From the NCBI RefSeq assembly GCF_001544575.2, contig NZ_FCNY02000033.1, positions 1 to 54,911 of the forward strand: 54,911 bases of DNA. The letters run 5' to 3'. The notes beneath the pieces were generated by a model that saw nothing but the letters and a program-made list of their open reading frames with translations, was not told the origin of the DNA and did not search any database. Source of the DNA: Caballeronia cordobensis (lineage in GTDB: Bacteria; Pseudomonadota; Gammaproteobacteria; Burkholderiales; Burkholderiaceae). A program made the position numbers and the translations under genes. Below are positions 24,437-33,444 of the stretch, piece by piece; positions within the stretch are counted from its first letter, which is position 1, and every line of letters begins with the position of its first letter.

Positions 24437-26173
24437 ATGTTCGCGCCAAAGCTGAATCCGAACGACAAGCTGGACGTCGCGCCCGTTCTGATCGCAGGCG
24501 CCGGTCCGACGGGCCTCGCCGCCGCGATGAGCCTGGCGCGCGCGCACATTCCGGTCAGGCTCATTGACCGTGCGCGCGAGCCGTCGCCGCATTCGCGCGC
24601 AATCGGCATTCAGGCGCGCACGCTCGAACTCTTCGAGCAGCATCGCGTGGTCAAGCCGTTTCTCGAACTCGGACATCGCGCGCGCGTCGCGAATCTCTAT
24701 TCGAACGGGCAGCGTCTCGCGCGCCTCGACTTCGATCCGCTGCAAACACGCTATCCGTATTTGCTCTTTCTCGAACAATCGCAGACCGAACGCCTGCTCA
24801 CGGCGCATCTCGCGGGCTATCGCGTGGACGTGGAGCGCGGTGTCGAGCTGGTCGATCTTTCGCAAGGCTCGGCCGGTTTGCAGGCGACGCTGCGCCATCC
24901 GAGCGGACGCGACGAACTATTGCGGCCGTCGTATCTGATCGCGGCGGACGGCGCGCATAGCTTCGTGCGGCATCGGCTCGGCATTGGCTTCGACGGCAAG
25001 ACCTTCGAGCAGACCTTTCTGCTCGCCGATCTCGACGTCGACACCGACTGGCCCGACGACGAATTCCACATCTTCGCGTCGGGCGAAGGCCTGACCGCGC
25101 TGTTTCCGATGGGCGGCGACCGCGCGCGCCTGATCGCCGATCTCCCCGCGCCGGTCGCGAGCGCAGTCAATGCGGGCGATGCCAAGAGCGGCCCGACGCT
25201 CGACGAATGCCGCGAGCTCGTGGCGCGGCGCGTGCATCACAAGATGGCGTTGTCGAACATGACGTGGTCGTCGTACTTTCATCTCAACAGCCGCATGGTC
25301 GACAGGTTGCGCATCGAGCGGGTGTTTCTCGCCGGCGATGCGGCGCATGTGCACAGTCCCGCCGGCGCGCAGGGCATGAACACCGGCATTCAGGAAGCGT
25401 TCAATCTGGGCTGGAAGATCGCGCGCATGCTCGCGGGCAGCGCGCCCGAGCGCCTGCTCGATACGTACCATGCGGAGCGGCATCCGATTGAGCGCGACGT
25501 GCTCAGGCAATCCAGCATGCTCACGCAGATGGCCGCCGCCGAGCACGGCCCGATGAAGCTGATGCGCGAGCACGTGATGCCCGCGCTCGCGGCGATCGGC
25601 CCGCTGCGCGACGCCATGCGGCGCACGGTGAGCGAACTGTCGATCAACTATCGCAAGAGCCCGCTTACGCTGGAGCGCCTGCTCGACGGCGGCCCGCGCG
25701 CCGGCGAGCGCGCGCCCGATGCGCGCGTGCATGTCATCGACGGGCCGCTCGGGCGTCTGCCCGGCGTCGGCTGTCTCTTCGATCTGCACGATCCCGGCTG
25801 CTTCTCGCTCTTTCTGCTCGAGAACCCGTCGGGCGAAGACGATATCGCGCTCGCACCCGCGACCATCACCGTCGCGCACGCGATCCGCGAGCCGAATCTC
25901 GACGGGCTCGCGGCTTCCCTCGATGCGATCATGCCGAACGCCGTGCGCGTGTGGCGCATCACCGATACGCGCGGCGAGGGAGCGAATTCGCTCACCGACA
26001 ACTACGGCCGCACGCGCCCCGCGTTCTATCTCGTGCGTCCCGATGGCTATATCGCGGCGCGCGGGCGTGCGCCGTCGGACGTGCATGCGCTCCTGCGTCA
26101 CTGCGAAACGTGGTTCGGCGCGCAGGAAACGAGCACGGAGCGGCACGTCGAACGCGAATATCGCGAAGATTGA
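24437..26173 (+). CDS. FAD-dependent monooxygenase (aromatic hydroxylase family)
   Basis: Flavoprotein of 578 residues related to PHBH/MhpA-type hydroxylases. The FAD dinucleotide-binding motif is VLIAGAGPTGLAAAMSLARA (18–37), the middle DG motif is YLIAADGAHSFVRHRLG, and the GD motif VFLAGDAAHVHSPAGAQGMN is complete. The C-terminal 150 residues form the thioredoxin-like domain common in phenol hydroxylase relatives. It has a strong GGAGGA site upstream. No ring-cleavage or regulator genes are adjacent, so the substrate is unknown. It is divergent from the TPR gene and converges on the fds operon. Confidence 0.9.
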   Translation: MFAPKLNPNDKLDVAPVLIAGAGPTGLAAAMSLARAHIPVRLIDRAREPSPHSRAIGIQARTLELFEQHRVVKPFLELGHRARVANLYSNGQRLARLDFDPLQTRYPYLLFLEQSQTERLLTAHLAGYRVDVERGVELVDLSQGSAGLQATLRHPSGRDELLRPSYLIAADGAHSFVRHRLGIGFDGKTFEQTFLLADLDVDTDWPDDEFHIFASGEGLTALFPMGGDRARLIADLPAPVASAVNAGDAKSGPTLDECRELVARRVHHKMALSNMTWSSYFHLNSRMVDRLRIERVFLAGDAAHVHSPAGAQGMNTGIQEAFNLGWKIARMLAGSAPERLLDTYHAERHPIERDVLRQSSMLTQMAAAEHGPMKLMREHVMPALAAIGPLRDAMRRTVSELSINYRKSPLTLERLLDGGPRAGERAPDARVHVIDGPLGRLPGVGCLFDLHDPGCFSLFLLENPSGEDDIALAPATITVAHAIREPNLDGLAASLDAIMPNAVRVWRITDTRGEGANSLTDNYGRTRPAFYLVRPDGYIAARGRAPSDVHALLRHCETWFGAQETSTERHVEREYRED

Positions 26174-26197
26174 AAAAAGCCCCGCGGTGCGGGGCTT
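26173..26197 (-). terminator. Terminator of the fds operon
   Basis: Stem AAGCCCCGC/GCGGGGCTT with a 3-nt loop. On the minus strand it is followed by six T. It overlaps the last base of the monooxygenase gene; the plus-strand side has no T-run, so it serves fdsD. Confidence 0.8.
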
Positions 26198-26224
26198 CGG
26201 TTCAAGGCGATGCGATGAACGACG

Positions 26225-26470
26225 TCAGGCGTGCGCCGTCTTCGGCTGAAGATCCGCCTTGTGCAGGTTCAGCGCCTCGCGCACGATCGGCTCCATCGAC
26301 GCGCTCGCTTCCGGATTGTCCAGCGCGGCGAGGATCGCGAGCCGCATGCGCGGCTCCCAGAAGCGGCGGATATGATCCGCGACGCTATCGACGGCTTCGG
26401 CGCGGTCCGGCATCGAATCGAAGAATTCGCCGATGCGGTTCGCCATCTCGATCAGGTTATCGACATCCAT
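26225..26470 (-). CDS. fdsD: NAD-dependent formate dehydrogenase delta subunit
   Basis: Small subunit of 81 residues closing the fds operon. The sequence has the family pattern LIEMANRIGEFFDSMPDRAEAVDSVADHIRRFWEPRMR, with the conserved FWxPRMR motif; the remainder is helical. FdsD is needed for assembly or stability of FdsABG and has no cofactor. It begins 3 nt after the fdsA stop. Confidence 0.93.
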   Translation of the reverse strand: MDVDNLIEMANRIGEFFDSMPDRAEAVDSVADHIRRFWEPRMRLAILAALDNPEASASMEPIVREALNLHKADLQPKTAHA

Positions 26471-26473
26471 GAG

Positions 26474-29395
26474 TTATTTTCCCGAAGAAGTCGTGGCGAG
26501 ATTGAGCAGTTCGAGCTGCTGCGAATTGAAGCGCGAGTAGTCCTGCTGCCATTGCGACGGCTGTTCGACCGGCATCACCTGCACCGCCGTCACCTTGTAC
26601 TCCGGACAGTTGGTCGCCCAGTCGGACGAATCCGTCGTGATGACGTTCGCGCCCGATTCCGGGAAGTGGAAGGTCGTGTAGACGACGCCCGGCTGCATGC
26701 GCTCCGAAATCTTCGCCCGCAACACGGTTTGCCCCGCGCGCGATTCGATGCCGACCCAGTCGTTCATCTTGATGCCGCGATCTTCCGCGTCCACCGGATG
26801 AATCTCCAGCCGGTCTTCGTCGTGCCACTGCGAGTTCTCGGTGCGGCGCGTCTGCGCGCCCACGTTGTACTGCGACAGGATGCGGCCGGTCGTGAGCAGG
26901 AGCGGATACTTGCGCGTGACCTTCTCCGGCGTCGCGACGAACTTCGTGATGACGAAGCGTCCCTTGCCGCGCACGAATTCGTCGATGTGCATCGTCGGCG
27001 TGCCGTCCGGCGCTTTCTCGTTGCACGGCCACTGAATGCTGCCGAGCTCGTCGATGCGATCGTAGGAGACGCCGTGGAACGTCGGCGTGAGACGCGCGAT
27101 TTCGTCCATGATTTCCGACGGATTCGCGTAATTCATCTCGTAGCCGAGCGCGCGCGCGAGCTTGATCGTCACTTCCCAGTCGGAAAAGCCCGCGAGCGGC
27201 GGCATCACCTTGCGCACGCGCGAGATGCGGCGCTCGGCGTTGGTGAAGGTGCCATCCTTCTCGAGGAAGGTCGAGCCCGGCAGCAGCACGTGCGCGTACT
27301 TTGCCGTTTCGTTGAGGAAGATGTCCTGCACGACGATGCATTCCATCGCCGCGAGCGCCGCGCCGACATGCTGCGTGTTCGGGTCCGACTGGACGATGTC
27401 CTCGCCCTGGCAGTAGAGGCCCATGAAGCTGCCGTGCAGCGCGGCGTCGAACATGTTCGGAATGCGCAGGCCCGGTTCCGGCTGGAGCTTCACGTCCCAC
27501 GCTTCTTCGAAGAGCGAGCGCGTGGCGGCATCGCTGATATGGCGATAGCCCGGCAGTTCGTGCGGGAACGAGCCCATGTCGCACGAGCCCTGCACGTTGT
27601 TCTGGCCGCGCAGCGGATTCACGCCGACGCCTTCGCGGCCGACGTTGCCGGTGGCCATCGCCAGGTTCGCAATGCCGATGACGGCAGTCGAGCCTTGCGC
27701 GTGTTCCGTGACGCCGAGGCCGTAGTAGATCGCGCCGTTGCCGCCCGTCGCATAGACGCGCGCGGCCTCGCGGACCGCCTGCGCGGGCACGCCGGTGGTC
27801 GCTTCCATCGCTTCGGGCGAATTTTCTTCGAGCGCGACGAACTCGCGCCATTGACCGAAGGCGCGCGTCTCGCAGCGTTCCGCGATGAAGTCTTCCTTCA
27901 GCAAGCCTTCCGTGACGATCACGTGCGCGAGCGAATTGAGCATCGCGACGTTCGTGCCGGGGCGCAGCGGCAGGTGATACTGCGCCTTCACGTGCGGTGT
28001 ATCGACGATATCGATGCGGCGCGGATCGATCACGATGAGCTTCGCGCCTTCACGCACGCGGCGCTTCAAACGCGAGCCGAAGACCGGATGGCCGTCGGTC
28101 GGATTCGCGCCGATCACGATGATGACATCCGACTGCTCGACCGATGCGAAGGTCTGCGTGCCGGCGGATTCGCCGAGCGTCGTCTTGAGGCCGTAACCCG
28201 TCGGCGAGTGGCACACGCGCGCGCAGGTATCGACGTTGTTGTTGCCGAACGCGGCGCGCACGAGCTTCTGCACGAGATACGTTTCTTCGTTCGTGCAGCG
28301 CGACGACGTGATGCCGCCGATCGAATCGCGTCCGTATTTATCCTGAATGCGGCGGAATTCGCTTGCCGCGTAGTTGATCGCTTCGTCCCACGACACTTCG
28401 CGCCACGGGTCGGTGATCTTCGCGCGGATCATCGGCTTCTTGATGCGGTCCTTGTGCGTCGCGTAACCCCATGCGAAGCGGCCCTTCACGCACGCGTGGC
28501 CTTCGTTCGCCTGGCCGTTCTTGTTCGGCGTCATGCGCACGACGGTGTTGCCCTTCATCTCGGCCTTGAGCGAGCAGCCGACGCCGCAATAGGCGCAGGT
28601 CGTCACGGCCGAATGTTCCGCCTGGCCGAGCATGATGACGGTCTTTTCCTGCAGCGTCGCGGTCGGGCACGCGGCAACGCACGCGCCGCACGACACGCAT
28701 TCCGATTCCATGAACGGCACGTTCTCGCTCGCCGCCACGCGCGATTCGAAACCGCGTCCGGCGATGGTCAGCGCGAAGGTGCCTTGCGTCTCTTCGCACG
28801 CGCGCACGCAGCGGTTGCAGACGATGCACTTGGACGGATCGTAGGTGAAGTACGGATTCGATTCGTCCTTCTTGTCCTTCAGATGGTTCTCGCCTTCATA
28901 GCCGTAACGCACTTCGCGCAAGCCGACGACGCCCGCCATATCCTGCAGTTCGCAGTCGCCGTTGGCGGGGCAGGTGAGGCAGTCGAGCGGGTGATCGGAG
29001 ATGTAGAGCTCCATCACGTTCTTGCGCAATGACTGCAGCTTGTCGCTTTGCGTGCGCACTTTCATGCCCGCTTCGACGGGCGTCGTGCACGAAGCCGGAT
29101 AGCCGCGCTTGCCTTCGATCTCGACGAGGCACAGGCGGCACGAGCCCCACGGTTCCAGCGAATCGGTGGCGCAGAGCTTCGGCACGTTGACGCCGGCTTC
29201 GATCGCGGCGCGCATCACCGACGTGCCCGCGGGCACGGTCACGCTTTCGCCGTCGATCTCGAGCGTCACGTCGATATCGGCGTGGCGCAGCGGCGTGCCG
29301 TAGTCGGTATCGTCGAACGGATCGCGGCGCTGCACGGATGCCGCGCTCTTGCACGCGCAGTTGCCGGAGCCGCAGCCGTTGATGGTGTTGGACAT
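26474..29395 (-). CDS. fdsA: Formate dehydrogenase alpha subunit, Mo-bis-MGD
   Basis: Catalytic subunit of soluble NAD+-linked formate dehydrogenase, oxidising formate to CO2. The 973-residue protein has an N-terminal [2Fe-2S] domain (CATDSLEPWGSCRLC...C), a His/Cys NuoG-like motif (CPANGDCELQ) and two ferredoxin clusters (CIVCNRCVRAC and CVSCGACVAAC). The molybdopterin part follows, with its own [4Fe-4S] motif CAYCGVGC. The molybdenum ligand is the Cys of ARVCHSPTGYG and the neighbouring catalytic His is present. AAGGAGA precedes the start. The extra N-terminal Cys cluster (CGSGNCAC) is ahead of the usual domains. No selenocysteine is used. Confidence 0.96.
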   Translation of the reverse strand: MSNTINGCGSGNCACKSAASVQRRDPFDDTDYGTPLRHADIDVTLEIDGESVTVPAGTSVMRAAIEAGVNVPKLCATDSLEPWGSCRLCLVEIEGKRGYPASCTTPVEAGMKVRTQSDKLQSLRKNVMELYISDHPLDCLTCPANGDCELQDMAGVVGLREVRYGYEGENHLKDKKDESNPYFTYDPSKCIVCNRCVRACEETQGTFALTIAGRGFESRVAASENVPFMESECVSCGACVAACPTATLQEKTVIMLGQAEHSAVTTCAYCGVGCSLKAEMKGNTVVRMTPNKNGQANEGHACVKGRFAWGYATHKDRIKKPMIRAKITDPWREVSWDEAINYAASEFRRIQDKYGRDSIGGITSSRCTNEETYLVQKLVRAAFGNNNVDTCARVCHSPTGYGLKTTLGESAGTQTFASVEQSDVIIVIGANPTDGHPVFGSRLKRRVREGAKLIVIDPRRIDIVDTPHVKAQYHLPLRPGTNVAMLNSLAHVIVTEGLLKEDFIAERCETRAFGQWREFVALEENSPEAMEATTGVPAQAVREAARVYATGGNGAIYYGLGVTEHAQGSTAVIGIANLAMATGNVGREGVGVNPLRGQNNVQGSCDMGSFPHELPGYRHISDAATRSLFEEAWDVKLQPEPGLRIPNMFDAALHGSFMGLYCQGEDIVQSDPNTQHVGAALAAMECIVVQDIFLNETAKYAHVLLPGSTFLEKDGTFTNAERRISRVRKVMPPLAGFSDWEVTIKLARALGYEMNYANPSEIMDEIARLTPTFHGVSYDRIDELGSIQWPCNEKAPDGTPTMHIDEFVRGKGRFVITKFVATPEKVTRKYPLLLTTGRILSQYNVGAQTRRTENSQWHDEDRLEIHPVDAEDRGIKMNDWVGIESRAGQTVLRAKISERMQPGVVYTTFHFPESGANVITTDSSDWATNCPEYKVTAVQVMPVEQPSQWQQDYSRFNSQQLELLNLATTSSGK

Positions 29396-29416
29396 TTTTC
29401 GTCTCCTTCTATTCTC

Positions 29417-30973
29417 TTAGGCGGCTTTTTGCGCCGGCGTGCGGGGCAAACCGAAGTCTTCCGGGAAGTGATCGAGCGCTGAGACCACCGGGAACGGCGT
29501 CATGCCGCCCATCGCGCACAGCGAGCCCGCGATCATCGTGTCGCACAACTCGCGCAGCAGCGTGATCTGCTTCACCGAGGTATCGCCCTCGCGAATCTTC
29601 GCGATGACTTCCTCGCCGCGCGTCGAGCCGATCCGGCACGGCGTGCACTTTCCGCACGATTCGATCGCGCAGAAGTGCATTGCGTATTGCGCGAGTTCGG
29701 CGAGATTCGAGGTGTCGTCGTGAATCACGAGACCGCCGTGGCCGACCACCGCGCCGACCTTCGCGTATTCCTCGTAGTCGAGCGGAATGTCCCACTGGCT
29801 TTCCGGCAGATACGTGCCGAGCGGGCCGCCCACCTGCACCGCGCGCGCGGGACGTCCGCTCGCGGTGCCGTCGCCATAGGTGTAGATCAGTTCGCGCAGC
29901 GTCACGCCGAACGCCAGTTCGACGAGCCCGCCTTGCTTCACGTTGCCCGCGATCTGGAAGGGCAGCGTGCCGCGCGAACGGCCCATGCCGTAGTCGCGAT
30001 AGAACGCGGCGCCCTTCGCGAAGATCACCGGCACCGTCGCGAGCGTGATGACGTTGTTGATGACCGTGGGCTTGCCATACAGACCGACGAGCGCCGGCAC
30101 CGGCGGCTTTGCGCGCACGATGCCGCGCTTGCCTTCGAGCGATTCGAGCAGCGCCGTTTCCTCGCCGCACACATATGAGCCCGCGCCCTTGGCGACATAG
30201 AGATCGAACGCATGCGACGTGCCGAGCACGCTCGCGCCCAGCCAGCCCGCGTCGCGCGCCTTGTCGATGGCGCGGTTCAACGTGTCGATCGAATGCGGAT
30301 ACTCGCTGCGCACGTAGATGTAGCCCTTGGTCGCGCCCGTCGCCACGCCGGCGATGATCATGCCTTCGATCAGCATGTACGGATCGCTTTCCATCACGAG
30401 GCGGTCGGAGAACGTGCCGGAGTCGCCTTCGTCGGCGTTGCAGACGATGTACTTCTGGTCCGCCAGCGCCGCGCGCACGGTCTTCCACTTGATGCCCGCG
30501 GGGAACGCCGCGCCGCCGCGGCCGCGCAGGCCGGAATCGAGCAGCGCTTCGCAGACCGCGTCGCCGTTCATCTCGAGCACGTTGCGCAGGCCTTGCAGGC
30601 CGCCGAGCGCGGTGTAATCGTCGATGGACAGCGGATCCGTGATGCCGATGCGCGAGAACGTCAGGCGCTGCTGGTTCTTGAGATACGGAATCTCGTCGAC
30701 CACGCCGACGTTCTTGTCGTGCGGCTTGCCTTCGTGGAAACCGGCGTCGAACAATGCGGCGACGTCTTCCGCTTCGACGTTCGAATAGCCGACGCGTCCG
30801 CCGGGCGTCTCGACTTCGACGAGCGGTTCGAGATAGAAGAGACCGCGCGAGCCGTTGCGCACGATCTGCACGTCGAGGCCGCGCTTTTGCGCTTCGCTCG
30901 CGACGGCTTCGGCCACGGCGTTGGCGCCGAGCGCGAGCGCCGCGGAATCGATGGGAACGTAAATGCGCGTCAT
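29417..30973 (-). CDS. fdsB: Formate dehydrogenase beta subunit, NADH-binding
   Basis: Diaphorase subunit of 518 residues, homologous to NuoF, passing electrons from FdsA clusters through FMN to NAD+. The NADH site GLRGRGGAAFPAGIKW, the FMN site CNADEGDSGTFSDR and the C-terminal [4Fe-4S] motif ESCGKCTPCRIGS are intact. The N-terminal 110 residues form a thioredoxin-like domain without the cluster cysteines, as usual for FdsB. Its start overlaps the fdsG stop by 4 nt. Confidence 0.96.
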   Translation of the reverse strand: MTRIYVPIDSAALALGANAVAEAVASEAQKRGLDVQIVRNGSRGLFYLEPLVEVETPGGRVGYSNVEAEDVAALFDAGFHEGKPHDKNVGVVDEIPYLKNQQRLTFSRIGITDPLSIDDYTALGGLQGLRNVLEMNGDAVCEALLDSGLRGRGGAAFPAGIKWKTVRAALADQKYIVCNADEGDSGTFSDRLVMESDPYMLIEGMIIAGVATGATKGYIYVRSEYPHSIDTLNRAIDKARDAGWLGASVLGTSHAFDLYVAKGAGSYVCGEETALLESLEGKRGIVRAKPPVPALVGLYGKPTVINNVITLATVPVIFAKGAAFYRDYGMGRSRGTLPFQIAGNVKQGGLVELAFGVTLRELIYTYGDGTASGRPARAVQVGGPLGTYLPESQWDIPLDYEEYAKVGAVVGHGGLVIHDDTSNLAELAQYAMHFCAIESCGKCTPCRIGSTRGEEVIAKIREGDTSVKQITLLRELCDTMIAGSLCAMGGMTPFPVVSALDHFPEDFGLPRTPAQKAA

Positions 30974-31458
30974 GCCGTCACCTCCGCGACTTTCGTTTGC
31001 GCGGCGGCAAAGAGCCGATCAAACTTCGCGGGCGTCACACGCGCGTGAAGTTCACCGTTGATCATCATCGACGGCGACAGGGCGCACTGGCCGAGGCAAT
31101 ACACCGATTCGAGTTCCGTGTCTTCCGCGTGGCCATTGTCGAAGCGGCAGCCCGTGTGCCCTTCGATATGATCCTTCAACGCTTCCGTGCCCATGCTGCG
31201 GCACGCTTCCGCGCGGCAAAGCTGCACGGTCACGCGCGCGGGCGGCGCGCTGCGGAAGTGATGGTAGTAGGTGATCACGCCATGCACCTCGGCGCGCGAC
31301 AGCGAAAGCGTCTGCGCGAGCGGCGCGACGACTTCGGCCGGCACATAGCCGGTTTCGTCCTGGATGGCGTGAAGAATGGACATCAACGTCGCGCCCTGTA
31401 CCGCGTGGCGACGCACGAGTTCAACGGATGCAGCGGCGGAAAGCTGCGAATGTGTCAT
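30970..31458 (-). CDS. fdsG: Formate dehydrogenase gamma subunit
   Basis: NuoE-like [2Fe-2S] subunit of 162 residues, the first gene of the fds operon. Cluster ligands are C-x4-C in LCRAEACRSMG and C-x3-C in YCLGQCA; the helical N-terminus contains QDETGYVPAEVV. TTGGAGGAGC gives a strong ribosome-binding site. The gene shares a 128-bp divergent region with the regulator gene on the plus strand. Confidence 0.95.
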   Translation of the reverse strand: MTHSQLSAAASVELVRRHAVQGATLMSILHAIQDETGYVPAEVVAPLAQTLSLSRAEVHGVITYYHHFRSAPPARVTVQLCRAEACRSMGTEALKDHIEGHTGCRFDNGHAEDTELESVYCLGQCALSPSMMINGELHARVTPAKFDRLFAAAQTKVAEVTA

Positions 31459-31473
31459 GGGGCTCCTCCAACA

Positions 31474-31528
31474 CTCGGCATATGTTTTGGCGGTACATAT
31501 TTGAGTCGATATAATTACGGGTGCCGAG
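31474..31528. promoter_or_regulatory. Divergent fds/regulator control region
   Basis: A plus-strand sigma-70 promoter reads TTGGCG (31487–31492), 17-bp spacer, TATAAT (31510–31515), directing the regulator gene. It is enclosed by an inverted pair CTCGGCA (31474–31480) and TGCCGAG (31522–31528), placed like a pair of operator half-sites 48 bp apart centre to centre. A shorter pair, CATATG and ACATAT, lies inside. No equally good promoter for fdsG could be assigned on the minus strand. Confidence 0.6.
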
Positions 31529-31586
31529 CCTGTAAAAGAACAATAGGCGTCGTGATATATCTTGGCAATAGGAAGGGGGAGTTCAT

Positions 31587-32657
31587 ATGGTAGACGTCGA
31601 ATGCCGGGCCGAGCTGGTTCTGCGCGACGCCGATGGCCGGGAAACCAGTCTCAGCGCGGTTGTGCCGCTTTTGCAGCTCGTCGCGCAGACGGGCAGCATC
31701 GCGAATGCCGCGAGCGCTAAGGGTTTGTCCTATCGGCACGCATGGGGTTTGTTGCGCGAAATCGAAGTGCGTCTGGGCGGCGCGCTCATCACCAAATCGC
31801 GCGGGCGCGGCTCGGTGTTGTCCGAGCTGGGTGAGTCGGTGCTGCGCGCGCAGCGCGTCTGTGGCGACCGGCTCGAAGCGCCGCTGCAGGCGGTCGCGAA
31901 CGATGTCGCCATCGAGTTGAACCGTCGTCTTTCGGGCGGGATTTCGCAGGTGCGGATTCACGCGTCGCACGGATATGCGGTCGCGACGCTCGTGCGCGCG
32001 CTCGGCGATCAGCGCGTGCCGGTCGACATCAAGTATCGCGAAAGCGCCGAAGCGGTCAGCGCCCTCGCGCGCGGCGAGTGCGAACTGGCGGGCTTTCACC
32101 TGCCGATCGGTGAATTTCGCTCGACCTGCGCGGATATCTACCGGCCGTATCTGGACCGCAACAAGCATCAGCTGATCCGCCTGACGCGCCGCACCCAGGG
32201 CCTCTTTTTGCCGAAGGGCAATCCGAAGCACATCTCCGGTTTGCGCGATCTCGCGCGCAGCGACGTGCGCTTCGTCAACCGGCAGCCGGGCTCGGGCACG
32301 CGCATGCTGCTCGATCTGTCTCTGCGGCGCGTGGGCGTGGACCCGGACCAGATCAACGGCTATGCGACCACCGAACTCACGCATTCGGCGATCGCCGCGT
32401 TCGTCGCGAGCGGCATGGCCGATCTCGGTTTCGGCGTGCAGCCGGCCGCGCAGCATTTCGCACTCGACTTCATTCCGATCATCGACGAGGACTATTTTTT
32501 CGCCTGCGAGCGCGCACGGCTCGACGAGGCGCGGCTTGCGTCGGTGCTGCGTATTCTTCGCAGCGCGGGATTTACCGACAGCGTCGCCCATCTGGAGGGC
32601 TACGATCCGGCGAGTTGCGGCTCGCTGGTCGATATCGACGAAGGATTGCGGGGGTGA
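31587..32657 (+). CDS. Molybdate-type transcriptional regulator with PBP-like domain, divergent to fds
   Basis: DNA-binding regulator of 356 residues. Residues about 20–90 form a ModE/LysR-type winged helix (LLQLVAQTGSIANAASAKGLSYRHAWGLLREIE). The rest is a periplasmic-binding-protein-like sensor domain, of the type seen with molybdopterin biosynthesis proteins, including HASHGYAVATLV, GFHLPIGEF and the GSGTRMLLDLSL segment. It is read divergently from fdsG, the position of the formate dehydrogenase regulator FdsR in Cupriavidus; that protein is described as LysR-type, so equivalence is plausible but not established. A GGAAGGGGGAG ribosome-binding site precedes the ATG. It probably senses formate, molybdate or a cofactor intermediate. 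Confidence 0.83.
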   Translation: MVDVECRAELVLRDADGRETSLSAVVPLLQLVAQTGSIANAASAKGLSYRHAWGLLREIEVRLGGALITKSRGRGSVLSELGESVLRAQRVCGDRLEAPLQAVANDVAIELNRRLSGGISQVRIHASHGYAVATLVRALGDQRVPVDIKYRESAEAVSALARGECELAGFHLPIGEFRSTCADIYRPYLDRNKHQLIRLTRRTQGLFLPKGNPKHISGLRDLARSDVRFVNRQPGSGTRMLLDLSLRRVGVDPDQINGYATTELTHSAIAAFVASGMADLGFGVQPAAQHFALDFIPIIDEDYFFACERARLDEARLASVLRILRSAGFTDSVAHLEGYDPASCGSLVDIDEGLRG

Positions 32658-32765
32658 AACGCGCGGTAAGACGGCGGGGAGGGCATAAGACTGCCGTCGG
32701 CGGCAATTTGGGATAACCTAACGGTTTGCTGTCGACTTTCTCCGCTCTACGCGCGATATACCGTC

Positions 32766-33035
32766 ATGAAACTTCCGTTGCTCGCTTGTTCTTCCGCCGC
32801 GCTCATCGCCGGCGCGATGTATCTGGTTCCTGTCGCTTTCGCCCAGAATTCCCCGGGCATGCCGGGCGGGATTCTGCAGGATCAGTTTCGACTCAACGAA
32901 CATCCGCAGATGCAGTTCGCCGCGTCCGCGCCGTCGGAAAAATTTCAGAACGGCAAGTCGGCGATGCGTCGCCGAGGCGACGCCGGCGATCCGGACGGCT
33001 GCAATCTGAAGTGTCCGAAAGACGGCTCGAACTGA
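32766..33035 (+). CDS. Small exported protein of unknown function
   Basis: A protein of 89 residues with a clear signal peptide (MKLPLLACSSAALIAGAMYLVPVAFA). The mature part is about 63 residues, rich in Gln, Pro and Gly, and ends in a CNLKCPKDGSN motif with two Cys. I recognise no family. It follows the regulator gene by 108 bp, which contains a CTGCCG/CGGCAG hairpin. Confidence that it is a real gene rests on the signal peptide and codon pattern. Confidence 0.6.
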   Translation: MKLPLLACSSAALIAGAMYLVPVAFAQNSPGMPGGILQDQFRLNEHPQMQFAASAPSEKFQNGKSAMRRRGDAGDPDGCNLKCPKDGSN

Positions 33036-33051
33036 TACGTTCGAAAGCGGC

Positions 33052-33079
33052 AAAAAAAGACCTCGCGTGAAGCGAGGTC
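33052..33079 (-). terminator. Minus-strand terminator hairpin of unassigned gene
   Basis: GACCTCGC/GCGAGGTC stem with a 5-nt loop. On the minus strand it is followed by seven T. No minus-strand gene ends here. Confidence 0.7.
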
Positions 33080-33352
33080 AAAGTACTTGGAATGGCGCCT
33101 CAACTCGCGGCCAGTTGGCATCGATTCAAAGCGCGATGTCAGATTAGCCCCTCGGGTTGCTCGAAAAAATCGGAGCTTTCTTAGTCGGGCGTTCCAAACG
33201 GATCGTTGCAGCCGCAATATGAAGGGCAGTTGATTATTGACATAAGGCAGCGGTATTGGGACCGCTCTGATATGAACGATGATCTGCCCGACCTATTCTC
33301 AGACGTGTAGTGGAGGTTGTCTCTGTCCTCGCTACGTCTCTCAAGGATGTTT

Positions 33353-33379
33353 GCCCCGCCTCGCGCGGGGCTTTTTTTT
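33353..33379 (+). terminator. Strong plus-strand terminator of unassigned transcript
   Basis: GCCCCGC/GCGGGGC stem with a 5-nt loop and eight T. The nearest plus-strand gene ends 318 bp upstream. Confidence 0.75.
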
Positions 33380-33398
33380 GCCTGGCGCGTTCGCCAAG

Positions 33399-33431
33399 AA
33401 AAAACCCGCGATGCTTGCGCAATCGCGGGTT
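33399..33431 (-). terminator. Terminator of ssrA
   Basis: Stem AACCCGCGAT/ATCGCGGGTT with a 9-nt loop. On the minus strand it is followed by a T-run (33399–33404), starting 14 bp after the tmRNA 3' end. Confidence 0.85.
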
Positions 33432-33444
33432 CCTGGGGGTGTTT

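Larger units (their letters stand above)
33036..33398. other. Gene-poor stretch bounded by outward terminators
   Basis: No confident gene. It contains a minus-strand terminator hairpin (33052–33079), an AGCGGT/ACCGCT hairpin (33249–33266) and a strong plus-strand terminator (33353–33379). A possible minus-strand mini-gene at 33181–33243 would encode a 20-residue Cys-containing peptide (MSIINCPSYCGCNDPFGTPD), without a recognisable ribosome-binding site. Confidence 0.5.

Noticed and set aside
26231..29032. 933-codon plus-strand frame opposite fdsA
   Set aside because: Antisense shadow of fdsA; Arg/His/Asp-rich with no domain.
31500..31560. Sigma-54 promoter for fdsG
   Set aside because: GGCAC occurs on the minus strand, but no TTGC follows at the required spacing.
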